Assembly (NCBI GenBank): GCA_014526335.1
Contig: JACTAT010000004.1
Span: 991,180-1,055,179 of the forward strand
Length of the DNA stretch: 64,000 bases
Direction of reading: 5' to 3'
Source: Chrysaora quinquecirrha
Lineage: Eukaryota; Cnidaria; Scyphozoa; Semaeostomeae; Pelagiidae
Both the position numbers and the translations under genes were made by a program. Numbering within the stretch: position 1 is the stretch's first letter; each line of letters starts with the position of its first letter. A model generated the notes under the pieces. That model was not told where the DNA came from, searched no databases, and saw only the letters and a program-made list of their open reading frames with translations. This document shows, piece after piece, positions 18,030-28,904 of the stretch.

Positions 18030-18420
18030 TAATAAGCCCCGCGGCGTTTATTTTGCTCAACCATTTTGAGGTGCTGCGCTTATTGCAGGGCGGCATGTAT
18101 ATGAGCGCGCCGCTTTTTTCGTAAGTCCAAAAATTTTTTGAATTAGATGTACTTTCGTTTCAAGACAAAAAGAAAATAGAGTACCTGCAAACTCATACTG
18201 TCTTTTCAAATATCACTTTCTACCATTGCTTCTACAGCGTCGCATTTAGGTGCGATGCTTATTAGAGGGCGGTGCTTATTAGAGGACGGGGCTTATTTCG
18301 CTCAATCAATCTCAGGTGCGGTGCTTACTCTTAGATACCTAATTGCTGTCCCCCCCAGCTAATTATTTTTTTGAAAAATTGCCAACCCCCCTGCTCCTAT
18401 TAGGACTCCCGGCTTATTAA
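18030..18420. repeat. GC-richer unidentified repeat with GCTTATT phrases
   Basis: Several copies of (G)GGCTTATT or GTGCTTATT with AGGGCGG or AGGACGG between them, plus complementary AATAAGCCCC at the left end. The pattern of short related phrases suggests a decayed interspersed repeat. No coding content. Confidence 0.45.
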
Positions 18421-19686
18421 TTTTTCATTGATATTGATGTTGATATTTTTTTACTAAACTTTTCACTTGTACACTTAATTTATTGGTTAGAACTATGGAT
18501 TTCCTTTAGACTATAAGCACTATAGGGCCCCTCGCTTTGAGTTTCAGCACTTTCTAGAGAAAGTTTGTCAAACAAAGTCCGACCCCTCCCGTTTAATCCA
18601 ACCCCCACCAATTAGATCCTGAGGGTAGCTCTAACCCCCCTCCCCGCATATGCCGAGTCCCCAGCAATTAGGCACCTATGTGTATTAGAAATACGGTATA
18701 TTGGGTGGCCATACGAAGGGTGAATTTTATATCCTTGTGAAACTGCCAAAATCACAAACCTTATGTTCGTTTTTCTGCCAAGATGGCCAACCTTGTCAAC
18801 ATGTCTCAAAACATCAGTGTTTGGCAATGTTGAATAAAATGATATGGCTATCTTTTGTGGGGGCTTTGACACGGATAAAAACTCAATTTTGGGTCTGGTC
18901 CCTGAGGTTTCTGTCGCAGCTCTTATGACAAATGCAAACCTCTATGCCGTTCTTATGTGGAATGGAAACATCCAAGATGATGTTATCACAAGAATGTCCG
19001 ATATGAAAGAACGGGAAAATACAAAGTGTCCCAGTTATACGCTTGTAGCATCCTGTTGCTCGTTGCTAAAACAGGCCACTTTGCTGTCAGCGTAACACTC
19101 ATTACCCTGAAACACCTAAAACATCAATAGGTAGTATTTGCTTTTAGAAGAAACTTCATTACGGCTAAAAATGAGATTGTCAATATTGCAGAATGATCTA
19201 AACGAAATGTAACTAAGCAAATAAAAATAACGCATTCCGAAGTTTAAGTTGATGGCATCATTACTGCATGTTTTACGCTAATTTATTTTATAAGAAACTA
19301 TGCTCTGAGCCATTTAGTAGGGTTTCTTAACTTTGCACACATCTGATATAGTAAAAGGTTCTTGCAGAGTTTCTTAACTTAGAAGTCGAAAATTCAAAAA
19401 TTTTGTGAAATACATGTTTAATGTGAAGGACCATGTTCTAAGCAGTCAAAATATGGACTTTTCCGCAATTGACTCCTAAGTATGAAAGTTTTTGGGGATT
19501 TTTTTTACCTAAGCACGTCAGTGAACTAGAATGCTGAATTTTAAAGCGGAAAATGTTTCTTAGCATTTTTTTACTTCTTAGCCCATATAGAAGAGTTTCT
19601 TAATTAAAAAATTGTATTTCATGGGTATTTTCATCCTGTAAAATCTATTTCAGAATACATGCCATTGTCAGACAACTCACTGCAAC
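18421..19686. other. Intergenic sequence upstream of the LRR gene
   Basis: No gene is recognised; short overlapping frames at 18612-19095 have no motif. The phrase AGTTTCTTAA recurs near 19323, 19370 and 19593. No TATA box can be assigned with confidence. Confidence 0.35.
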
Positions 19687-22600
19687 ATGGAAACAAAAAA
19701 GTTACTTTTGGCTGCAATCTTTGTCTTCCTGTCCGAGCAAGTGCTGGTATTAAGCCTGCCTCGGGGCTGTCACTGGAGAACGCCTGTATACCTAAAGTGC
19801 GTCAATGCTGGGTTGGAAAAGGTTCCTGATGATATTCCTCAATCAACCATATACATCGATTTGTCCGAAAACCCATTACTGCAATTTCAAAAAGATTATT
19901 TCTTGAGATTTAATGAGCTACAGATGCTGGATTTAAGTAAATGCAGACTTAAAGATGCCATTTCATTGCCGAGGTCCTTGAGAATAGCTTACTTAAAAGA
20001 CAACTTATTCAGCGAGGAAGCTCTACAAAAAACATTTCAAAATGCGCCTTTGGCCTTGTATTATATTGACATCAGTTACAATAATTTAAATTTGGGGCAA
20101 GTCCTCAAGGTGTTACCGAAAACAGTGACCACTCTTGTGGTTGAGGGAAACTTAATGCCAGTCATACGGAAAGATTATTTTCGTGAATTCAGAAAATTGA
20201 GTTACTTAAGGGCAGATAATTGTGGAATAAAAAAGATTGAAAGGAATTCTTTTGACTCACTGCTTCAGCTACACAAGCTCAGCTTAGGATTCAACAATTT
20301 AAAAGTCATTCCAGATAAGTTGTTTCAGTTTTTAAGGAAGCTCAGGATATTGTATCTCGACCATAATCAATTTTCCAAGGCGCCAGTCATACAAGGTCCC
20401 ATCATGATGATAAATTTGTTTTTGCATCGCAACAAAATCGAAAGACTTCTGCCAACGGACCTACATAACTTACAGGTAGGTCGTCTGATTCTTTATGACA
20501 ACCGAATTCGCTCGTTTAATCTGCGAAACACCAAGTACCTGGTCCTTGATCTTTCATTTAATCGAATAGAAAGACTAAATGCCTTTGCGTTTAAAGGTCG
20601 GAGAACGCTGGGTGATATTAAGTTACAGAATAACAACTTTAGTTACATATCACCGTTAGCTTTCAGGGGCTTGACTCAAATTGGCTCCTTGCATCTTCAA
20701 CGAAACAACATCAGCAGTTTACCAAAAGGGATTTTTAAAGGCCTTATAATAGACAATTTGTTTCTTTATGGAAATAACATAAGCTCCATGTATGAAGTTT
20801 TAGATATCATGAAATCACCGCCGAAACTTTTGCTGCTTTTTTCCAACCCAAGGCTACAGAAAATTAATGTCTGGAACTACCGTACAATGGCCACTCACTC
20901 TCAAATTTATGTTGACTGCAGCAATATCAAGCAAATCATTGGCAATGGGAGTTTAAATGCTAATATCAATTGCTTTCCATCAGTTTATTTTTCTATCTAC
21001 GATTCAGATAAAAGTCTTGAAAGAGATGGTTTTAACTGTACTTTCACTTTAGAGAGACAGGCATATTTATGTAATCCATGTCCGCAAGGATTTTTCACGG
21101 ATTTTAAATCTTGCAATGGATGCTGCAGAAAATGTCCTCCAGGCTCTTTCTACCAAGACGAACTTGCGACACGTTATTGTAAGACTTGCCCTGCCGGGCA
21201 ATATGTGCCGCCTAGTAGGTCACCGGGCAAAAGTCCACTAGAATGCCTAACTTGTCCGGATGGAACAGAAAAGAAACATTCCGCTGGTTACAGAGCATGT
21301 AAGTGCTTGGACGGCTTTGCTCGGACAGATCGCTTTGGGAGGTGCAACAAATGTAGTCAACGTGGCATAGAGTGTCGTCGTGATTATCCTGAGCTGCTTA
21401 AAGACTATTGGTGGATTTGGTATGATGGATCACCTTCAAACTCAACTTGTAAAAAGTCTTTTGTTGCTTTCATGAAAAATCTTGACACAAAAAGCGACGA
21501 ATATAACAGAGCTACAAGTAGTTTTTCATGTACACTGCCACAACCTCATCACTGTCCTATAAAAGGCTCGTGTCTTGGCGGTGTTGATGCTGCGTGCCTG
21601 AGTAATTACACGGGTATATTATGCTCCGTTTGTGAAAAAGGATACAGTAGGCAATTTCAGAAATGCTTGAAATGCCCAAAACCAGCTTATGCAATATTGC
21701 AATTCATTGGGTACATAACACTTTTCGTTTTTATTTGTTTGCTTGTATCCTGGACAGATAAAATCAAAGTGAAAGTCGACCAAAACTACACGAGGACATT
21801 TGCTGATATCATACTATCGAATTTGAAGATTTTGCTTGGCTTTTACCAAGTATTGATAGTGATAATTCATGCTTTTTCGAACGTGAATTGGCCACACTCT
21901 TTGAAAAAAACAATTGGCATATTCCAATTCGTTCAACTTGAAGTATTCCGAATTCCCTCTCTTCGTTGTTTAAAACCAGAATGGGGCCTAAATGCCATTC
22001 ATGAATTCTGGATTGCTTTGATTGGAACGGTGGCATTTCCTGTTGTAATTCTCGCGTATCTGGCAATAAAAGTGGCCTACCTATACATCGCTGAAACACT
22101 ACACGCAAATTTCACTGAGAGAAGCAGAGTTTGTAAAAGAAATTGCCTTCGTGTTCTTGCGCTATTTTTCTTTGTAACGTATCCTCTGACGTCACAAAGA
22201 ATTGTCCAGGTTCTACCAATCAGCTGTCACAACATATGCACCAGCATGAAAAATGGAAAATGCTTGCATCAGCTTTCTTACTTGAAGTCTGACTACAGCG
22301 TCGAATGTTTGTCATTTTCAGGTCCAAGTCGCTTAACACTTGTTTTTGCATATGCTGCTCTCATCATTCCCGTAGGCCTTCCATTGGTTCTATTTTGTCT
22401 ATTGCTAAAGTATGTACCTGTTTCTAAAAAGCAAGAAGATGCCATGAATATTCAAGACGAAAATGAACTGATTATTACTGTCAACAGTAACAGAAGCGAA
22501 GAAAGCGGACTGAATTTTGCTCTGAAGTTTTTGTTTGAGAATTATGACTCTGGAAACAGATATTGGGAGCCATTGGAGATGATTCGTAAGCTTGTAATGA

Positions 22601-23028
22601 CAGCGGGAGTGACATTGTTCATTGGATATTATAAGACGGGCATCGGTACCACAATTGTGGTCGCTGGGTTCTTTGCTATTCTGCATGCGTTCAGACGGCC
22701 TATGAGGGATTCTTTTGAGAACATTTTGCAACTTCTGTCATTATCAATCATACCAATAAATGTTTGCCTTGGGGTTATTTTGAAAGCAAAGAATATTTCA
22801 AATGACGATGAAAGATTGCAGCCACAAGATGACAATGCTGCTATTGGCTATCTACTTGTCATTCTTAATCTCTTTGTTCTTTTATTGGTTGTCGTTCGCC
22901 TGGTGTACAGCGTGGTTAAAATATCTAGTACTCTATGTACAGAGGTTTCCAATTGTTTTTGTCGTCTATGTTGCTGCCTTCTCATCGCGAGGCAAGCAGA
23001 TAATCAGCGTGTTCTCCTTTTGGAGTGA
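19687..23028 (+). CDS. LRR / Cys-rich / multi-pass transmembrane protein (1113 aa, intronless)
   Basis: Probably a cell-surface receptor-like or channel-like protein; the exact function is unknown to me. Residues 1-24 are a signal peptide (hydrophobic core, LSLPRG). Residues 28-52 look like an LRR N-cap (CHWRTPVYLKCVNAGLEKVP). About 12-14 leucine-rich repeats follow to about residue 400 (for example LQMLDLSKC, LRILYLDHNQF, IGSLHLQRNNISSLP). Residues about 450-565 are rich in CPxG and CxxC (CPPGSFY, CKTCPAGQY, CLTCPDGT), resembling GCC2/GCC3 or TNFR-type modules. From about 667 to 1080 there are about nine hydrophobic segments, with a conserved-looking FENYDSGNRYWEPLEMIRKL before the last ones. 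I have seen that block in large multi-pass proteins of protists, algae and cnidarians with a TRP/polycystin-like fold; this is inference. The ATG is the first in frame after stops. The frame is unbroken, with an AATAAA downstream at 23219-23224. Confidence 0.9.
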   Translation: METKKLLLAAIFVFLSEQVLVLSLPRGCHWRTPVYLKCVNAGLEKVPDDIPQSTIYIDLSENPLLQFQKDYFLRFNELQMLDLSKCRLKDAISLPRSLRIAYLKDNLFSEEALQKTFQNAPLALYYIDISYNNLNLGQVLKVLPKTVTTLVVEGNLMPVIRKDYFREFRKLSYLRADNCGIKKIERNSFDSLLQLHKLSLGFNNLKVIPDKLFQFLRKLRILYLDHNQFSKAPVIQGPIMMINLFLHRNKIERLLPTDLHNLQVGRLILYDNRIRSFNLRNTKYLVLDLSFNRIERLNAFAFKGRRTLGDIKLQNNNFSYISPLAFRGLTQIGSLHLQRNNISSLPKGIFKGLIIDNLFLYGNNISSMYEVLDIMKSPPKLLLLFSNPRLQKINVWNYRTMATHSQIYVDCSNIKQIIGNGSLNANINCFPSVYFSIYDSDKSLERDGFNCTFTLERQAYLCNPCPQGFFTDFKSCNGCCRKCPPGSFYQDELATRYCKTCPAGQYVPPSRSPGKSPLECLTCPDGTEKKHSAGYRACKCLDGFARTDRFGRCNKCSQRGIECRRDYPELLKDYWWIWYDGSPSNSTCKKSFVAFMKNLDTKSDEYNRATSSFSCTLPQPHHCPIKGSCLGGVDAACLSNYTGILCSVCEKGYSRQFQKCLKCPKPAYAILQFIGYITLFVFICLLVSWTDKIKVKVDQNYTRTFADIILSNLKILLGFYQVLIVIIHAFSNVNWPHSLKKTIGIFQFVQLEVFRIPSLRCLKPEWGLNAIHEFWIALIGTVAFPVVILAYLAIKVAYLYIAETLHANFTERSRVCKRNCLRVLALFFFVTYPLTSQRIVQVLPISCHNICTSMKNGKCLHQLSYLKSDYSVECLSFSGPSRLTLVFAYAALIIPVGLPLVLFCLLLKYVPVSKKQEDAMNIQDENELIITVNSNRSEESGLNFALKFLFENYDSGNRYWEPLEMIRKLVMTAGVTLFIGYYKTGIGTTIVVAGFFAILHAFRRPMRDSFENILQLLSLSIIPINVCLGVILKAKNISNDDERLQPQDDNAAIGYLLVILNLFVLLLVVVRLVYSVVKISSTLCTEVSNCFCRLCCCLLIARQADNQRVLLLE

Positions 23029-23189
23029 ATGAATTGAATTATGACTGAAAGACTAGACGAACACAAACAGCATATTTTATAAGTCATTTAACCACTGTGT
23101 AGCCTTTTTAAGAAATTTTTCACAACATAGTTTTTTAATTTACTTCAACTCCATCACTATGTAATTTTTTCGGCCAGTATTAAAGTTGT

Positions 23190-23425
23190 TTAATCTTGTC
23201 CAATATTGTTGTATATTCAATAAAGATCGAATGTTGTGAGTAAGAACTCCCTGTCATGTAATTATGTAAATAGTTTATTGTGTTACACTGTCACGTGGGT
23301 AGTGGAGATTTCGTAATGTTGTGAACACGCCGTGTCTTCTTGTTACTCCTCTATCTCTCACAATATTATAGTATAATCTTGTCCAATCTTGTTGTAACTT
23401 TTATATTCAATCAATATAGAAGAGT
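23190..23425 (+). repeat. Imperfect direct repeat after the LRR gene
   Basis: TTAATCTTGTCCAATATTGT (23189-23208) recurs as ATAATCTTGTCCAATCTTGT near 23375, each followed by TATATTCAAT. It duplicates the polyadenylation region, but the second copy reads ATCAATATAG and has lost AATAAA. Confidence 0.6.
23219..23224 (+). promoter_or_regulatory. Polyadenylation signal AATAAA for the LRR gene
   Basis: AATAAA lies 191 bp after the stop codon of the LRR protein, in an AT-rich 3' region followed by TGTTGTGAGT. It is the first canonical signal downstream. Confidence 0.6.
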
Positions 23426-23735
23426 GAATAGCAAAGAAAACACAGCGTTTGCTTTATCATGTTGTCTACGGATATTTGTATGATTGACTTTAGACAGTAG
23501 ACTTTTGAAGACATTGCTGTCTGTTGTCAAAACATATTACTTTCGCGTCGAATCTTCCCATTTTGCGGCGTGGTTGCCCAAATTCTTCTAAAGATCCTCA
23601 AAATACAAAAAATGCATCCAATCATTTACCCAAGTATGTATGCAATGTAAATATCCAGTTGAGTAAACCAGTTGCACTATTTGAAACTAGAGCATTGTTG
23701 AATCGGTGCAAATAGCTTCCTTCCTGAAGCTGTTT
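23425..23735. other. Intergenic sequence between the LRR gene and the LINE
   Basis: No gene or repeat is recognised in this interval. Confidence 0.3.
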
Positions 23736-23875
23736 TAAGTATGGCGGCAACTGCGGATTTTTTGGTCTTCGTTTAAATGGCCGAGAACTGGTTGATGCCC
23801 GGAATTCTTTTTCCTGGCGCTCATTATATTATTCCTTTATAAACTAATATTTCATGTTTATTCCATATATAAGCT

Positions 23876-24600
23876 ATGGAGGAAAGCGATAAATGCTGCC
23901 TTGCTATTTTTGAAGTTATTAAGACGATAAGAGGCAAGAAAAAACGGCCAGACACAGAAAATGTTGTTGAAGATACCGCGAAGAATACCGGCCTAAGCCA
24001 AGCAGAGGTTAGAAAATATTTTAATTTCCTGGTTGAGACTGGTGCAATATACAACAAACCAACATTGGCAGGCAGGGATTCTTTTCATATATTTGAAGAA
24101 GAAATTGCTGGAGATAAAACCGATAAAACCGAAAGTAACACCGGGAAAAGCACAAACGACATCTCAGTTGATGAACTCAGTCTTGGCCTGGGCGACGATT
24201 CGCATCATATTGAATCACAAACAACGCATAGCACCAAATCTGAGTTTTCCGAATTTATGGAACTATTCGGTAGATTAACTAATGATATTCGACAGTTAAC
24301 AAGAGATTTATATATAGAGAAAAATAAAAATGAGAGTTTAAAAGAGGAAAATTTTGAGTTGAAACTGGAAAATATGCGGCTGACAGCTTGCAAGAATGAG
24401 GTAACCCGAGAGAGCCCTCCGCATTGTTCACTACCAATGGAAATAAGAAGGATAAAAATGCAAACGAATCTTTTGTAAGTGATGTGGCAAACAATGACAA
24501 CCATCACGAGGGACCTATACCTATAGTAATCGAAGAGAGCATCTTTCCTGAAAATCGAAATAAAAGCTCAAACAATCAACCGAACAAAAGAAAAAAGACC
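23876..24600 (+). pseudogene. LINE ORF1, N-terminal part
   Basis: A 200-codon frame starting MEESDKCCLAIFEVIKTIRG. Residues 1-75 look like a small helical, possibly winged-helix, fold (LSQAEVRKYFNFLVETGAIY); residues about 120-165 form a coiled coil. The frame ends at 24478, and the continuation (SDVANNDNHHEG) runs in another frame to about 24600. One more shift leads into the esterase part. Confidence 0.7.
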
Positions 24601-24637
24601 TAGCAAAAAGAAAAGAAATCGAAATAAGAATGAACTT

Positions 24638-25312
24638 TTGAACAGCAGTACTCAAGAAAGACAAGCATCAACAGTCGCAGAAGCCATCAGTGAAACTCAA
24701 GATAGCTCGAGTGCCAACAACGACAACAGTAGCAGCAACAGCAGTAGCATCAACAACAACAATGATGACGACAACAGGAGCAGCAATCAGAAAATAGATA
24801 ACACCAATAAATCCACAGTAATAATTGGGGACTCTCTGCTTAAAAACGTGCACGGTTGGGAACTTAAAAAACGATGTGATAAAGGTGAGAAAATATACGT
24901 CAAATGTTTCCCTGGCGCAAATACGCACGACCTAAACAGCTACGTCGTACCATCAACGGAAAGATCTCCTGATTGCATAATTCTACATGTGGGTACGAAC
25001 GACTTAAGATCTGAAAAGTCCGAGGTGGAAATTGCTGGGGAGATAGCTGATCTGGCTATATCAATCAGTAGGAAGAGCATAGAGGTTAGAATTTCTGAGC
25101 TCGTTCCCAGAGGTGACGCCCTTGAGACTAAACGAAATAAAGTTAATATTTTCCTTAAGGATCTATGTAAGCAACATAAGTTTAGTTTCATTGAACATTC
25201 GAATATTATTCCTCATAGACACTTAAATAACAGCAAAATTCACTTGAACAAAGTCGGCGATGCCATTTTTGCTGAAAATTTGTTCAAGGGCTCTAGGACT
25301 GTTCCTCATTGA
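24638..25312 (+). pseudogene. LINE ORF1, SGNH/GDSL esterase domain
   Basis: After a Ser/Asn-rich linker come block I VIIGDSLLKNV, the block with Gly FPGANTHDL, block III ILHVGTNDLR and the C-terminal block V IHLNKVGDAIFAENL. In this family the catalytic Ser is in GDS and the Asp/His pair is in the last block; here the last block reads IHLN, so only the His is obvious. The order and spacing are those of CR1-type ORF1 esterases. It is separated from its N-terminal part by frameshifts. Confidence 0.82.
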
Positions 25313-25409
25313 CATGTAGATGGTCAAACAAGAGAAGACGCCTGCTTTAATTCAAATAATATCATTCCAGATGGGGACGGGGTGTCATCAGCATCTTGGT
25401 TTTAAAAAG

Positions 25410-26324
25410 GGAATGACGATTGCCTCTTTGAACATTAATGGTCTTCGTGGTCATTTTAATGAAGTTCAAATATTGTTAAGGGATCTAGGGATCCACATTC
25501 TCGCCCTTAATGAAATCAAGATTGATAAAAACTACCCCAGGGAGTTGACCGGGATTTCGGGTTTCCAGCAGGAACGTCTAGAAAGGAATGGCGACGGTGG
25601 TGGAGTCTCAATGTACATCAGGGATTCAATAAAATACAAGATTCGCAATGATATTCCAATAAATGATCTTGAATTGATTTGCATTGAGATTGAGCCACCT
25701 AAAAGTAAACCTTTTTTTCGTTCTTGCCTGGTACAGGCCCCCTAATTCTACGGTTGACTCTTTCAATAAGCTGGAAAGTATTTTCTCTTTCTTAGATAAG
25801 GAGAACAAGGAGATCATTTTCCTTGGAGACACAAATTGTGACTTTTCTGAGAAGGCCCCCTAATCAACCCTCAGACAACAACGCTAAACACATGAGCGAT
25901 TTGTATGAGTTGTTTAGCCTAAAACAGCTTATTGAGGAACCAACAAGGGTTACATTAGACACATCTACAATTATCGACCATGTTGCTACAACCTGTATTA
26001 GAAACATTGTAAAATCAGGGGTGCATAAAGTTTCTTTGAGTGATCATTATATGGTCTTCTGTGTCCGGAAATACAACGGTGCAGTAGAAAAAGGCCATAA
26101 GATGATTAAAACTCGCAAAATGAAACATTTCAATGAAGAAGCATTCCTTACTGATGTTTCTGATATAGACTGGGAGCGACTGCTAAGTGATTCTGATGAT
26201 ATAAACATCTTGGTAAATAAATGGTCCAATCTCTTCTCTACCATCATAGACAGACACGCCCTTTAACTGAAATGCGCGTGTCTGAAAGATACTGCCCTGG
26301 ATAGACAAGGGCCTAAGAGATCTA
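25410..26324 (+). pseudogene. LINE ORF2, AP-endonuclease part (frameshifted)
   Basis: The frame at 25320-25745 contains IASLNINGLRGH (metal-binding Asn), ILALNEIKID (Glu) and GGGVSMYIRDS. A shift near 25720 leads to YRPPNS and a second near 25855 follows the FLGDTNCDF block. The frame at 25823-26266 has TIIDHVATT and VSLSDHYMVF (the SDH motif). All endonuclease blocks are present but out of frame. Confidence 0.85.
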
Positions 26325-28264
26325 ATGCGGACTAGGGATAGGCTCAAAAGAGCTGCCACGAAACAAAAGTCCATGTTCTTAATGGACTCCTACAGGAAAG
26401 TCCGCAACAAAGTGAATGCTCTAAACAAAAAACTCAAAAAGCGGTATTATACTGACAAAATTTCGGCATGTAAGGGCAATATGAAAGAAACTTGGAAGAC
26501 TGTTAATGAACTTCTTTGCAAAAGATCTAAATCAAGTAACATTGACAGTCTAAAGGAATCCGGTTTGGAGACTCTAGATAAAAAACTAATCTCCAATACC
26601 ATGAACGATTACTTTTGCTCTATTGGCAAGGCCCTTGCGGATGAAATAAATCCAGCTCCAAACCCTCTTCTTTCAGGGGGTTACGAAATAAACAAAGAAA
26701 AGTTGAAATTTCACTTTAAAAATATTCAGGTGAAAGATATTCGGGATGCATTTTCTAAAGTAAAAACAGCTAAGAGCTCTGGATCAGACAATATCTCTAG
26801 CTACTTTCTGAAACTGGCTTTGCCACTCATCGAAAAGTCTCTTGCTTTTTTGTTTAATACTTCGATTGAAACAAATATTTTTCCTGATGATTGGAAAGTG
26901 GCAAGAGTGACTCCAATTTTCAAAAATGGTGAAAAAACTGATAAATCTAACTACAGACCAATATCAGTTTTACCAGTAATCTCAAGGCTGTTCGAGAAAC
27001 TAGTTAGTGACCAACTTTCTCAGTATATGGAGACGAATGGACTGTTCTCCAATAATCAGTCAGGCTTCTTGCGCCTTAGATCTACTGTAACGTGCCTACT
27101 CAAAAATACAAATGATTGGTATAACGGTTTAGACCTTGGTAAGCTTGTTGGGTTGGTATATGTTGACTTAAAAAAGGCATTCGACACAGTCGATCATGTC
27201 ATTCTTATTGATAAACTTGCTCACTACGGTCTTGAAAACCGAGAACTTTCTTGGTTTAAATCCTACCTCAATAACCGTAAACAATTTTGTAGGGTCAACG
27301 GAGTAGCCTCTGATATTGGAGATATAGAAGTCGGAGTACCACAAGGCTCGTGCCTTGGTCCCTTGCTTTTCTTGATATACATCAATGATCTCCCAGAGGC
27401 TATTCACGATTCTACTGTGTCCATGTATGCAGATGACACCAGTCTATGCTACCAGGGCTATGATATGACTCGGTTGAATGAGGTTATTAACAATGATCTT
27501 GGGCGACTTGACACCTGGCTACAAGGTAACAAGCTCTCTCTTAATGTAGCAAAGACACATTCCATGCTGATTTCAACCAAAAAGAAACATGAGATTCTTA
27601 AAGCCCGAAACGAGGAATTAGATTTAAAAATTCGCGATAATAGCCTCGACGTTGTCCAAAAAAACAAAATACCTCGGTGTCGAAATTGACCACTCTTTGG
27701 ACTGGAAAGAGCAAATAAAAGCTATTTCCAACAAAGTTTCCAGGGCGTTGGGTTTTTTGAAGCATGGAAAATCTTTCTTACCAAAAGATACATTGAAAAC
27801 TATTTACACAGGCATTGTGGAGCCCCATTTTCGGTATTGCTGCTCTGTTTGGGGCTGTGCAGGTTCAACTGAAATCAACCATTTACAAAAAACTGCAAAA
27901 CCGCGCTGCTAGAATCATGACAAATAGCAGCTTTGATGCCCCAAGCAAACCAATTATTGAGCGTCTGGGTTGGAAGACTATCCAGGACCTAATTGAAAAT
28001 GAGTCACAAACGATGGTCTTCAAATCCCTGAATGGTTTGGCTCCGGAATACCTGAGTGGTCTTTTTATGAAGAACTGTGAGCACTCCTCTTATACCCTTC
28101 GAAATACAGAGAGTGATCTACGGCTACCCCTGAAAAAACAACGGGTGGCCAGAAATCTTTTTCTTACAGAGGAGCCAAGATCTGGAATAGCCTCTCAGCC
28201 GAGTCAAAGCAGGCATCTTCTCTCAGTCTTTTCAAAAGACTTTGAAAAATCTTTTAGTTTATAA
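26325..28264 (+). pseudogene. LINE ORF2, reverse transcriptase part
   Basis: The long frame 26325-27689 holds the linker and RT: SSGSDNISSYFLK, SNYRPISVLPVISRLFEKLV, VYVDLKKAFDTVDH, GVPQGSCLGPLLFLIYINDL and the catalytic YADD near 27428. Frameshifts near 27655 and 27860 break the thumb region (27652-27912, VEPHFRYCCSVWG) and the C-terminal part (27815-28264, RAARIMTNSSF). The RT core frame itself is complete. Confidence 0.9.
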
Positions 28265-28464
28265 TTAATTAAAATTAGATGTATTATTATTAACATTGTA
28301 AGTAAGTTTTAATTTAGTTTATTTTGTATCGTTTTAAGGAGGGCCACTTGTAAATCAGCACCTCTGTGTTGAATGTGCTACCCTCCCAGTAGCAAATATG
28401 CTAAAATAAAAGTGATCTCCATGAGGATTGTCGGTATTTCTTCAAGTTAGCAATGAATAAATTG

Positions 28465-28468
28465 AAAA
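28465..28468 (-). terminator. Pol III terminator TTTT after the first array tRNA
   Basis: On the minus strand TTTT follows the discriminator base immediately. Almost every unit has the same arrangement, except some (for example near 29630, 31515 and 41845) where the flank reads ATTGTC and the T-run is lost. Confidence 0.7.
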
Positions 28469-28469
28469 T

Positions 28470-28541
28470 GATCTCGCTCAGGATTGAACTGAAGACCTTG
28501 CGCGTGTTAGGCGCACGTGATAACCACTACACTGCGAGATC
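28470..28541 (-). tRNA. tRNA-Val(AAC), first complete unit of the array
   Basis: All four stems can form; the anticodon loop is CTAACAC with the anticodon at 28506-28508. Base 8 is C instead of T, changing the A box to CAGTGTAGTGG, and the start of the variable arm differs slightly from the consensus. The discriminator A is at 28469. Confidence 0.85.
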
Positions 28542-28614
28542 TTTCATAATATTCTTAAGTTACTGCTGACAATTGTCGGTGTTTCTTCAAGTAAGCAATG
28601 AATAAATTGAAAAT

Positions 28615-28686
28615 GATCTCGTTCAGGATTGAACTGAGGACCTTGCGCGTGTGAAGCGCACGTGATAACCACTACACTACGAGATC
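28615..28686 (-). tRNA. tRNA-Val(CAC), second array unit
   Basis: Loop TTCACAC gives anticodon CAC (28651-28653). Acceptor, D and anticodon stems are perfect; the T stem has one C-A mismatch at its outer pair. Confidence 0.85.
28626..28679 (-). promoter_or_regulatory. Internal Pol III promoter (A and B boxes), example unit
   Basis: A box TAGTGTAGTGG at 28669-28679 and B box core GTTCAATCC at 28626-28634, at the spacing usual for tRNA genes. The same two boxes recur in most units. They are part of the tRNA, so they do not by themselves prove transcription. Confidence 0.75.
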
Positions 28687-28759
28687 TTGCATGATATTCT
28701 TAAGTTACTGCTGACAATTGTCGGTGTTTCTTCAAGTAAGCAATGAATAAATTGAAAAT

Positions 28760-28831
28760 GATCTCGTTCAGGATTGAACTGAGGACCTTGCGCGTGTTAG
28801 GCGCACGTGATAACCACTACACTACGAGATC
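28760..28831 (-). tRNA. tRNA-Val(AAC), third array unit
   Basis: Anticodon at 28796-28798. Full cloverleaf with the same single T-stem mismatch as the previous unit. Confidence 0.85.
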
Positions 28832-28904
28832 TTTCATAATATTCTTAAGTAACTGCTAGCAATTGTCGGTATTTCTTCAAGTAAGCAATGAATAAATTGA
28901 AAAT

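Larger units (their letters stand above)
23735..28413 (+). mobile_element. CR1/L2-clade LINE abutting the tRNA array, inactivated
   Basis: Plus-strand order: a short 5' UTR (a Met codon at 23876), ORF1 (23876-25312, two breaks), ORF2 endonuclease (about 25410-26325), reverse transcriptase (26325-28264) and a 3' UTR ending AAAATAAAAGT at 28413. The next base begins the T-stem side of a truncated valine tRNA unit of the array. The 3' UTR (GGAGGGCCACTTGTAAATCA, then GAATGTGCTACCCTCCC) can pair GGAGGG with CCCTCC, a plausible RT-recognition hairpin. At least five frameshifts inactivate the copy. Confidence 0.9.

Noticed and set aside
18612..19095. Possible small genes upstream of the LRR gene
   Set aside because: Short overlapping frames on both strands, no motif and no splice-site support.
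21809..22835. Minus-strand frames within the LRR gene
   Set aside because: Antisense shadows of the intact 1113-codon gene.
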